Shown: in pieces, positions 1 through 5,108 of the stretch
How the letters are laid out: every line of letters begins with the position of its first letter
Numbering within the stretch: the first letter of the stretch is position 1
Assembly: GCA_041913505.1 (NCBI GenBank)
Contig: JAYSFC010000107.1
Coordinates: 1-13,700 of the forward strand
Direction of reading: 5' to 3'
DNA from: JAYSFC01 sp041913505
GTDB taxonomy: Bacteria > Pseudomonadota > Gammaproteobacteria > Burkholderiales > Burkholderiaceae_C
DNA: 13,700 bases
The notes under the pieces: model-generated
What the model saw: only the letters and a program-made list of their open reading frames with translations
What the model was told of the DNA's origin: nothing
Database searches by the model: none
Made by a program: the position numbers and the translations under genes

Positions 1-5
1 GCATA

Positions 6-151
6 TGGTGGTGGGTGCGGACCCGGGTTCAATTCCTATAAGTTGGGAACGTGCTAACACCCGTTACGACCCTGCGGAAGGATGCGGAAAGATGCTTGCG
101 CCTGCCCTCCCCTCCTCGACGACCGCAACTTTCCGCATCCTTCCGATCCTG
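6..151. repeat. 146-bp long direct repeat, copy A
   Basis: This block recurs at 1913-2058 with the same length and, by hand alignment, about 13 differences, none of them gaps. It holds no convincing reading frame. It carries the conserved string GCTAACACCCGTTACGACC followed by a large inverted repeat (75-145). The two copies bracket the toxin-antitoxin pair and the small HTH gene. The repeat could be a recombination scar, a non-autonomous mobile repeat or the ends of a small cassette; its nature is unknown. It may begin upstream of the window edge. Confidence 0.85.
75..145. repeat. Long stem-loop inside repeat copy A
   Basis: The arms 75-95 and 125-145 are 21 bases each and pair with a single mismatch (A opposite A at the 18th base of the left arm). 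The loop is 29 bases and pyrimidine-rich. Each arm is made of a near-duplicated GCGGAA-type decamer, so the structure is an inverted repeat of tandem repeats. No T-run follows, so it is not a classical intrinsic terminator. It could be a recombination or protein-binding site, or a structured transcript end. Confidence 0.75.
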
Positions 152-335
152 CCTTTCGGATCGATTCAGGGATATCTTTGACTCAATGCGGACTCCCGCA
201 TGAACTGCTGGCCGCCCCGGAGGCGGGCGCTCAAAACTGTAGGGAATCGCGCGAAGCTCGGCCGTCCGGGCGTTCGCAGCACCGCTGTGTCCCGACTCAA
301 ACTGAACCAGTCGGTCGAATTTCGCCTTTCCCCGC
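152..335. other. Non-coding stretch before the toxin-antitoxin pair
   Basis: I see no gene with a ribosome binding site or family resemblance here. Open frames on both strands have atypical composition and no recognisable domain. The only structure I can support nearby is the tandem repeat that starts at 336. Confidence 0.4.
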
Positions 336-371
336 GTTTCGTATGATTCGCTTGTTTCGTTGGATTCGTTT
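336..371 (+). promoter_or_regulatory. Tandem 18-bp repeat, candidate operator of the toxin-antitoxin pair
   Basis: Two head-to-tail units, GTTTCGTATGATTCGCTT (336-353) and GTTTCGTTGGATTCGTTT (354-371), match at 15 of 18 positions. They end 38 bases before the antitoxin start codon, where autorepressing antitoxins usually bind. The segment is AT-richer than its surroundings and may also hold the promoter. The operator role is inferred; the repeat itself is directly visible. Confidence 0.5.
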
Positions 372-409
372 ATGAGGTAGTATTGGCAGGTACCTTTTGG
401 AGAAGCACC

Positions 410-877
410 ATGACTACCCCCAGCCGACGCCCCCCGCGGCTGCCCAGCGATTACGAGATCGCACAGGCCCGCGAGGCCAGCAGGCAGCTTGCCCGGCTGC
501 TGCCTGCTGACGACGAGACCGTCAATGCCCCGGCGCTGCGCCTTGTCACCGACGACAACCATCACGAGATGATTGCCATCCCGCCCGGCGCCTTGCGTCT
601 GCTGGTGGACATGCTGACCCAGCTCGGACAAGGCCGCGCTGTCACGGTGCTGCCACAGAATGCCGAGCTCACCACCCAGGAGGTGGCCGACTACCTGAAC
701 GTATCCCGCCCTTACGTGGTGAAACTCATCGAGGAAGAGAAGCTGCCCGCCCGTAAGGTAGGCACGCGCCGCCGCGTCGCGTTTGAAGACCTGCTGCGCT
801 TTGACGAGCAGCAGCGCGCCCGCCAACGGGCTGCGCTGGACGAACTGGCCCGCATCGATGCTGAACTGGGCCTCTGA
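410..877 (+). CDS. HTH_17 (excisionase-family) DNA-binding protein, likely antitoxin
   Basis: A 155-residue protein. The C-terminal part (about 86-133) is a winged-helix excisionase/MerR-like domain: LTTQEVADYLNVSRPYVVKL is the helix-turn-helix and KVGTRRRVAFEDLLRF the wing and following helix. The N-terminal part resembles no family I can name, and the tail is a charged helix. The ATG at 410 is preferred to a TTG at 383 because GGAG at 399-402 is correctly spaced before it. The gene lies 21 bases upstream of a PIN-domain gene, the arrangement of antitoxin-toxin pairs in which an HTH_17 protein neutralises and autoregulates. The tandem repeat at 336-371 is the likely binding site. The antitoxin role is inferred from context. 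Confidence 0.8.
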   Translation: MTTPSRRPPRLPSDYEIAQAREASRQLARLLPADDETVNAPALRLVTDDNHHEMIAIPPGALRLLVDMLTQLGQGRAVTVLPQNAELTTQEVADYLNVSRPYVVKLIEEEKLPARKVGTRRRVAFEDLLRFDEQQRARQRAALDELARIDAELGL

Positions 878-898
878 ATCCCGGTCAGTCCCCCTGAG

Positions 899-1468
899 AT
901 GAGCCACTTCACCGCCGTCCTGGACGCCAATGTCCTGCACAGCCAGCCCCTGACCAGCCTGCTACTCGAGCTGGCCGTGGCGCGGCTGTACCGTCCCGCC
1001 TGGAGCCAAGACATCCACGCCGAGTGGCGCCGATCTGTTCTGCGAGCCAGACCTGATGTGGACCCCGCTGCGTTGGATCGCCGCCGTGCTGCCATGGATT
1101 CAGCCCTTCCGGACGCCTGTGTCAGCGGCTACGCACCCTTCATAGAGGGGCTGACCCTGCCCGACCCTGACGATCGCCACGTGCTGGCCGCCGCCGTGCG
1201 GGCCAAGGCCCAGGTCATCGTCACCTTCAACGAGCGAGATTTTCCCGCCGACACGCTGGCAGGTTTTGATGTCGTGGCCCAACACCCCGATGTGTTCCTG
1301 CGCCACCTGGTGGACCTGCAGCCGGCCCTGGTGCGTGCTCGCATCGAGCAAATGCTGCAGGGCTGGCGCCAGCCGCCCAACACGCCTGAAGCCTTTATCG
1401 ATGCTCTGGAGCGCGCCGGCCTGCCGGACACTGCCGCGGCTCTGCGTGAGTTGTTCAGCGCAGGGTGA
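899..1468 (+). CDS. PIN-domain ribonuclease (PIN_3-like), likely toxin
   Basis: A 189-residue protein with the acidic centre of PIN nucleases: D9 in the opening strand AVLDANVL, E42 in DIHAEW, D91/D92 in LPDPDDRHVLAAA, and N111/D114 in VTFNERDF. This spacing and the LPDPDDRHVLAAA segment are typical of the PIN_3 group, proteins of about 180-190 residues paired with HTH_17 antitoxins. PIN toxins are Mg-dependent ribonucleases that cleave tRNA, rRNA or mRNA; the target here is unknown. The gene follows the HTH gene by 21 bases without an obvious Shine-Dalgarno, which suggests coupled translation. All catalytic acids are present, so it appears intact. Confidence 0.85.
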   Translation: MSHFTAVLDANVLHSQPLTSLLLELAVARLYRPAWSQDIHAEWRRSVLRARPDVDPAALDRRRAAMDSALPDACVSGYAPFIEGLTLPDPDDRHVLAAAVRAKAQVIVTFNERDFPADTLAGFDVVAQHPDVFLRHLVDLQPALVRARIEQMLQGWRQPPNTPEAFIDALERAGLPDTAAALRELFSAG

Positions 1469-1568
1469 GTTCGTGAGAGATCTCCCGATACCCATCTATT
1501 GCCAGTATTGCCGGCGATGGCCTGTGGCCGACCCCGATCAGCCAAATCGAATTGACGAATCCTAAGTT

Positions 1569-1584
1569 GCTGCACTTTCGCAGC
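1569..1584 (+). promoter_or_regulatory. Inverted repeat in the leader of the small HTH gene
   Basis: GCTGC-ACTTTC-GCAGC forms a 5-bp stem with a 6-base loop, 34 bases before the ATG at 1603. The same structure occurs at the identical distance before the second HTH start (2947), there with 7-bp arms. Conservation of the palindrome and the following CAAGGAGTCGTCATGA suggests an operator or translational control element of this HTH family. Confidence 0.5.
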
Positions 1585-1602
1585 ATCAACCAAGGAGTCG
1601 TC

Positions 1603-1821
1603 ATGACTGAAACCAACTACCTCACCCAAACCCAGCTGGCCGATCGCTGGCAAGTCGCCGAAAGCACGCTTGAGCGTTGGCGCAGCGAGGGTATCGGGCC
1701 GATCTACCTGAAGATGATGGGTCGCGTCCGTTATCGCCTGACCGATATCACGGAATTTGAGGAGGATTCACTCCGTGGGAGCACGTCGCAGCGTGCATCA
1801 GCCCGCAGTGACCGGGAGTAA
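1603..1821 (+). CDS. Small HTH_17 (AlpA/excisionase-like) DNA-binding protein
   Basis: A 72-residue protein, almost entirely one winged-helix domain: helix-turn-helix in LTQTQLADRWQVAESTLERW (7-26), then a wing KMMGRVRYRLTDITEFEE (37-54) and a basic, polar tail. AAGGAG at 1592-1597 sets the ATG. The size and fold are those of excisionases and AlpA-type regulators, which bend DNA at recombination sites or switch phage and island genes. No integrase is visible in the window. A nearly identical leader and N-terminus recur at 2947, and a more distant relative lies at 13466. It follows the PIN gene by 134 bases and has its own leader, so it is probably a separate unit. Confidence 0.75.
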   Translation: MTETNYLTQTQLADRWQVAESTLERWRSEGIGPIYLKMMGRVRYRLTDITEFEEDSLRGSTSQRASARSDRE

Positions 1822-1827
1822 TTAGCA

Positions 1828-1884
1828 GCAACCCTCAGGACACTCGCGGAGCCCTACGGGCACCTACGGACACCTGAGGGTTGC
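1828..1884. repeat. Large perfect inverted repeat after the small HTH gene
   Basis: GCAACCCTCAGG (1828-1839) and CCTGAGGGTTGC (1873-1884) pair perfectly over 12 bp. The 33-base loop holds an inner GCCC-TAC-GGGC hairpin and repeated CTACGG. It starts 6 bases after the HTH stop codon. There is no downstream T-run. It could stabilise or end the transcript, or be a recombination site next to repeat copy B. Confidence 0.65.
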
Positions 1885-1912
1885 CAAGGACAGTTACTAA
1901 CAAATGCGAATT

Positions 1913-2058
1913 TGGTGGTGGCCGTGGACCCGTGTTCAATTCCTACAAGTTGGGAGCATGCTAACACCCGTTACGACCCTGCGGAACGTTGCGGAAAGAT
2001 GCTTGCGCCTGTCCTCCCCTCCTCGCCAACCGCAACTTTCCGCATCTTTCCGATCCTG
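1913..2058. repeat. 146-bp long direct repeat, copy B
   Basis: Second copy of the block at 6-151 in the same orientation, differing at about 13 positions with no gaps. Outside these bounds the two neighbourhoods stop matching, which defines the unit. It lies 92 bases after the HTH stop and just before the promoter region of the manganese exporter. The distance between copies, start to start, is 1907 bp and encloses the three accessory genes. Confidence 0.85.
1982..2052. repeat. Long stem-loop inside repeat copy B
   Basis: The arms 1982-2002 and 2032-2052 pair at 18 of 21 positions around a 29-base loop. Two of the three mismatches are changes relative to copy A in the outer part of the left arm and are not compensated. 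The stem in copy A is therefore better preserved than here. Confidence 0.65.
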
Positions 2059-2116
2059 TCTTGCAGTCCAGTGAAGGTCGTACACCAACTGGAAATCGTC
2101 ATCAAAGCGGTACTGT

Positions 2117-2122
2117 TAGAAT
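2117..2122 (+). promoter_or_regulatory. Candidate -10 box for the manganese exporter leader
   Basis: TAGAAT lies 7 bases before position 2129, where the riboswitch pairing begins, so transcription could start just at the aptamer. No good -35 hexamer is seen at the right distance. The call rests mostly on position. Confidence 0.3.
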
Positions 2123-2128
2123 TCGTTT

Positions 2129-2233
2129 GTCATTGGGGAGTAGCCTCTCTTCAGCCTGAAGAGGCTTGCGTCAACACACTTGTCCCGCAGGACATGGCGC
2201 AAGCGGTTCCCATGCTTGGCAAGACCTTTGACC
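2129..2233 (+). promoter_or_regulatory. yybP-ykoY manganese riboswitch
   Basis: The leader carries the two signatures of this class: GGGGAGTAGC at 2135-2144 and GCAAGACCTTTGACC at 2219-2233. The ends GTCATTGG and CCTTTGAC form the closing helix P1. Between them lie a hairpin GCCTCTCTTCAG/CTGAAGAGGC and an arm closed by CTTGCG (2165-2170) and CGCAAG (2198-2203) with an inner TGTCC/GGACA stem. This RNA class binds Mn2+ and switches on manganese exporters, which fits the downstream GDT1-type gene. The aptamer call is from recognition of conserved motifs, not from a covariance search. Confidence 0.88.
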
Positions 2234-2274
2234 ACAACGCCTCCGATTTCTGGCCGGGGATGCTTTGTGGTCAA
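2228..2274 (+). promoter_or_regulatory. Switching hairpin (expression platform) of the Mn riboswitch
   Basis: TTGACCACAA (2228-2237) and TTGTGGTCAA (2265-2274) form a perfect 10-bp stem. Its 5' arm shares TTGACC with the 3' strand of aptamer helix P1, so the two helices cannot coexist. That is the expected mutually exclusive pairing of a switch. No T-run follows the hairpin. GGCCGG inside the loop could pair with CCGGCC at 2286-2291 just before the start codon, so control may act on translation initiation; this is inferred. Confidence 0.6.
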
Positions 2275-2302
2275 TCGTTCTTGAACCGGCCTGGGAATCA
2301 TC

Positions 2303-2881
2303 ATGGAATCACTCTTAGTCTCGACCGGTGTCGTCGCTCTCGCTGAAATCGGCGACAAGACCCAGCTGCTTGCCTTCATTCTGGCCGCACGCTTCAAAAA
2401 ACCCCTCCCCATCATCCTTGGCATCCTAGCCGCCACTGTGATCAACCACGGATTGGCTGGAGCACTGGGTGCCTGGATCACCTCGGCTATCAGTCCGGAA
2501 GTCCTTCGCTGGGTGCTAGGTGCGTCTTTCATCGGTATGGCCATCTGGACCATGATTCCCGACAAGATCGAGGAAGAGGAAACGCAAGTTGCCAAGCGAT
2601 TTGGCGTATTCGGCGCCACCTTCATCACATTTTTTCTGGCTGAGATGGGTGACAAGACCCAAATTGCCACGGTGGCCATGGCTGCGCACTATGCAGCTCC
2701 GTTGATGGTGGTCATCGGAACGACCCTGGGGATGTTGATCGCTGATGTTCCCGCTGTGTTCGCAGGTGACAAGTTGGCAAACAAAATCCCCATGAAGCTT
2801 GTCCACTCCATAGCTGCAGCCGTCTTCGCCGTGCTTGGCGTCGCAACCTTGCTGGGTGCTGGGGCTCGGTTCGGGTTGTGA
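2303..2881 (+). CDS. GDT1/TMEM165 (UPF0016) family Mn2+ exporter
   Basis: A 192-residue inner-membrane protein with the duplicated architecture of the family. Each half has the signature E-x-G-D-K-T (E15-T20 in VALAEIGDKTQLL; E114-T119 in FFLAEMGDKTQIA), carried on hydrophobic helices. The halves are joined by a charged loop (about 87-99). The acidic motifs form the cation path; bacterial members export Mn2+ (MneA type). The Mn riboswitch directly upstream fits this role. The ATG at 2303 follows a weak CTGGGA Shine-Dalgarno, as expected for a gene controlled at initiation. The gene appears complete. Base composition is more moderate than in the catabolic genes to the right. Confidence 0.9.
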   Translation: MESLLVSTGVVALAEIGDKTQLLAFILAARFKKPLPIILGILAATVINHGLAGALGAWITSAISPEVLRWVLGASFIGMAIWTMIPDKIEEEETQVAKRFGVFGATFITFFLAEMGDKTQIATVAMAAHYAAPLMVVIGTTLGMLIADVPAVFAGDKLANKIPMKLVHSIAAAVFAVLGVATLLGAGARFGL

Positions 2882-2910
2882 CCCCAACTGGATGTCAGAC
2901 GACCCTTGGA

Positions 2911-2930
2911 AAGCTGCAATTTCGCAGCTT
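2911..2930 (+). promoter_or_regulatory. Inverted repeat in the leader of the second HTH copy
   Basis: AAGCTGC-AATTTC-GCAGCTT has 7-bp arms and lies 34 bases before the ATG at 2947 (counted from GCTGC). It corresponds to the palindrome at 1569-1584, including loop length and the following CAAGGAGTCGTCATGA. Confidence 0.5.
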
Positions 2931-2946
2931 CACCCAAGGAGTCGTC

Positions 2947-3399
2947 ATGACCGAAAACACCTATCTGACCCAGACCCAACTAGCCGAACGCTGGCAAGTC
3001 TCCGTGCTCGAACTCAATCGAGGTGATGTGATCCAGATCACAAGCCCGACGGGCGGTGGATTCGGTGACCCGATGGAACGAGACCTTGCTGCGATTGCCA
3101 GCGAAATCCGCAACGGGATGCTGTCAACCGAACGGGCCAGTCAGGTCTATGCGGTTGTTTTTGATGAGCATGGCCAGATCGACGAGGTGGCGACTGCCGC
3201 CAGGCGACGGGAGAGAACCAGGGCGGACACTCCGGAATTCACTTTCTGCGATGAGCGCTTGCGGCAAGACCAAGTCTGGCCCCAAGACATGAGGCGTCAA
3301 CTTGCGGCCATGGCCCTGACCTACGATCTCAGTGCAGAAGCTCTAACGCCAGGCTACGCAAGGGATCTTTGCCAGGCCGTTGATATCACCGGAACCTGA
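2947..3399 (+). pseudogene. Chimera: N-terminus of a small HTH_17 gene fused to a HyuB C-terminus
   Basis: The frame encodes 150 residues. Residues 1-18 (MTENTYLTQTQLAERWQV) match the small HTH gene at 1603, and the leader, palindrome and ribosome binding site match too. Near base 3001-3006 the match ends and the frame continues as a hydantoinase B/oxoprolinase C-terminus: LNRGDVIQITSPTGGGFGDP corresponds to the family's closing GDVIRI-TPGGGGYG-P segment, followed by about 105 residues of tail. The junction is in frame, so a short hybrid could be translated, but neither parent is functional: the HTH domain lacks its second half and wing, and HyuB lacks some 500 residues. The HyuB part is not a copy of the intact HyuB at 8184; it is divergent and less GC-rich. 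Confidence 0.75.
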
Positions 3400-3417
3400 A
3401 GATCTATTGCGGCCATA

Positions 3418-3424
3418 GCGCATG
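3418..3424. other. Left composition boundary with GCGCATG
   Basis: To the left the DNA is of moderate GC and carries the chimera; to the right codons become almost uniformly G/C at third positions. GCGCATG stands at this point and again at 13286-13292, where the composition changes back. The exact breakpoint is uncertain by about ten bases. Confidence 0.35.
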
Positions 3425-3448
3425 CTCACCCCGCGATCGCACTCCGCC

Positions 3449-4069
3449 ATGCACGCCCCCCGCCTGCCCCTGCTGCGCGCCACCGACCTCACCCTCGCCT
3501 TCGACGGCCACCGGGTGTTCAGCGGCCTGGGCTTCGCGCTGCGTCCCGGCCTCACCCTGGTGCGCGGGGGCGACGGCCGCGGCAAGACCAGCCTGCTGCG
3601 GATGCTGGCCGGCGAGCGCCAGCCCGATGCCGGCGTCATCGAGCGCGCGCACGGACCGGCCTTCCTGGCGGCGCCGCGCGGCACCGGCGAGGACGAGGCG
3701 CTCACCCTGCGCGCCTGGCTGCAGGCGCAGCGCGCGGCCCATGCCGGCTGGCAGCAGCCGGCCTGCGCGGACCTCGTCGATGCCTTCGGGCTGGCCGAGC
3801 ACCTGGACAAGTCCCTGTTCATGCTCTCCACCGGCACCCGGCGCAAGGGCCTGCTGGCCGCGGCCTTCGCCAGCGGCGCCGACCTCACCCTGCTGGACAC
3901 GCCCGCAGCCGCGCTCGACACGCGCAGCTGCGCGCTGCTGTGGGCGCTGCTGGAGGAAGCCGCCGGCCACCCGCGCCGCGCCTTCGTGCTGGCCGACCAC
4001 GCCCTGCCCCGCGCCCTCGAGGGCTGCACGCTCGCCGGCCTGGTGGACCTGGACCAGGCGTCCGGCTAG
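3449..4069 (+). CDS. Orphan CcmA-like ABC transporter ATP-binding protein
   Basis: A 206-residue single ABC domain, the length of CcmA-type heme-exporter ATPases. Seen: Walker A GGDGRGKTSL, a degenerate signature LSTGT instead of LSGGQ, Walker B LTLLDTPAAALD, and a switch histidine in VLADHALP. The catalytic glutamate after the Walker B aspartate is replaced by threonine (LLDTP for LLDEP), so hydrolysis may be weak or the protein may act otherwise. No permease gene (ccmB or other) is adjacent. The start is uncertain: an in-frame ATG at 3422 lies on the composition boundary; the ATG at 3449 fits the family N-terminus better, but neither has a clear ribosome binding site. Its 3' end overlaps the convergent regulator by 4 bases. 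A specific role cannot be named. Confidence 0.75.
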   Translation: MHAPRLPLLRATDLTLAFDGHRVFSGLGFALRPGLTLVRGGDGRGKTSLLRMLAGERQPDAGVIERAHGPAFLAAPRGTGEDEALTLRAWLQAQRAAHAGWQQPACADLVDAFGLAEHLDKSLFMLSTGTRRKGLLAAAFASGADLTLLDTPAAALDTRSCALLWALLEEAAGHPRRAFVLADHALPRALEGCTLAGLVDLDQASG

Positions 4070-5001
4070 GCCCGCCGCTGCCGCGCCGGCCCGGCGTCCG
4101 AGGCGCGGTGGAAACGCTCCGCGATGAAGTTGCGCAGCCAGGCATGCGCCGGGTCGCGGTGGTAACGCTCGTGCCAGTACAGGGACACCTTGAGCATCGG
4201 CAGTGACATCGGCGCCGCCAGCATCACGGTGCCGGCCTGCGCCGCCAGCGCGTTGGCCACGCTCAGGGGCACGGTGGCGATCAGGTCGGAGTTGCCCACC
4301 GCGAACGGCGCCGCCATGTAGCTCGAAAGGGTCAGCCGCACCCGGCGCGCCCGGTTCTGCGCCGCCAGCGCCTGATCGAGCTGGTCGCTGAAGTAGCGGG
4401 TGTGCGCGGCCAGGTTCACATGCGGGTAGGCCAGGTAGGCATCCAGGCTCCAGGGCCGCTGCAGGCAGGGATGGCCCTCGCGCACCAGGCACACCGCGGA
4501 CTCCTCGAACAGGAAGCGGCTGCGCAGGTTGGCCGCCGGGTTGGGGTAGTAGCCGGCGATCAGCTCCACCTGGTTGGTGTCGAGCATGTCCAGGCCCAGC
4601 TGCGGGCGCGCCGACATCACCCGCACCTCCAGGCCCGGCGCCTGCTGCGCCAGCTGGCCCATGACCCGGCCCATCACCGTGAACTGCACATAGTCGGTGG
4701 CGAACAGGGTGACCACCCGGCGCGTGGTCGCCGGGTCGAACTCGGCGCGCGGCAGCGAGACCTGGTGCCAGGTGTCCAGCAGCGGGCGGAACTGCAGGTG
4801 CAGCTCGGTGGCGCGCAGGGTGGGCTGCCAGCCGCCGGCCTCGCGCACCAGCAGCGGGTCGTTGAACAGGCGGCGCAGGCGGCTGAGGGCCGCGCTCATC
4901 GCGGGCTGCGTGATGCCCAGGGCCTCGGCCGCCCGGGACACGCCCCGCGTCGTCATGAGCGCATCGAAATGAAGCAGCAGGTTGAGGTCGCCCGAGCGCA
5001 T
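4066..5001 (-). CDS. LysR-family transcriptional regulator (NahR/NodD-like)
   Basis: A 311-residue protein. The N-terminal winged HTH (about 5-65) has the family pattern DLNLLLHFDALMTTRGVSRA and then AEALGITQPAMSAALSRLRR, followed by DPLLVR. The remainder is a periplasmic-binding-like effector domain starting near RRVVTLFATDYVQF. Length and opening resemble the NahR/NodD/LinR group. The start at 5001 (MRSGDLNLL) gives the usual LysR N-terminus; an upstream ATG at 5040 would add 13 atypical residues. It is transcribed divergently from the Bug/hyu operon, and the two share a 107-bp AT-rich control region, the standard layout for a LysR activator responding to a pathway substrate or intermediate. 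The 3' end overlaps the convergent ABC gene by 4 bases. Confidence 0.9.
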   Translation of the reverse strand: MRSGDLNLLLHFDALMTTRGVSRAAEALGITQPAMSAALSRLRRLFNDPLLVREAGGWQPTLRATELHLQFRPLLDTWHQVSLPRAEFDPATTRRVVTLFATDYVQFTVMGRVMGQLAQQAPGLEVRVMSARPQLGLDMLDTNQVELIAGYYPNPAANLRSRFLFEESAVCLVREGHPCLQRPWSLDAYLAYPHVNLAAHTRYFSDQLDQALAAQNRARRVRLTLSSYMAAPFAVGNSDLIATVPLSVANALAAQAGTVMLAAPMSLPMLKVSLYWHERYHRDPAHAWLRNFIAERFHRASDAGPARQRRA

Positions 5002-5108
5002 GTCACATTCACGGCATTGATGATTTGATAAATATAACATGATGGGTCTGGAGGAACCGCCTGCCTACAATGGCCCGGTTTCCCCGTTGTTGTTCTTGTG
5101 GAGGTTCC
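5002..5108. promoter_or_regulatory. Divergent LysR-operon control region
   Basis: The stretch 5016-5040 is strikingly AT-rich within very GC-rich DNA and is the obvious place for both promoters. A -10-like TATAAC (5033-5038) faces the operon without a good -35, consistent with activator dependence. T-N11-A sequences can be placed (for example 5018-5030), but in such AT-rich DNA they are weak evidence. GGAGG at 5100-5104 is the ribosome binding site of the binding-protein gene. Confidence 0.55.

Noticed and set aside
20..45. tRNA or tmRNA 3' end as an attachment site (GGGTTCAATTCC)
   Set aside because: The string looks like a T-loop, but the flanking bases do not form a T-stem, and no acceptor stem or CCA end follows in either repeat copy.
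48..151. Integron attC site
   Set aside because: The string GCTAACACCCGTTA resembles the left half of an attC site, but the right-hand GTTRRRY core is absent after the stem in both copies and no integrase is seen.
82..375. 97-codon plus-strand frame in the left non-coding stretch
   Set aside because: It starts inside the stem-loop of the repeat, has no ribosome binding site or family, and the matching region in repeat copy B does not keep the same product.
29..940. 303-codon minus-strand frame over the left repeat and the antitoxin gene
   Set aside because: It crosses repeat DNA and a convincing plus-strand gene, has no ribosome binding site or recognisable domain, and its sequence is shadow-like.
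3449..4069. Cytochrome c biogenesis gene ccmA
   Set aside because: No ccmB, ccmC or other ccm gene is adjacent and the catalytic motifs are altered, so the gene name was not assigned.
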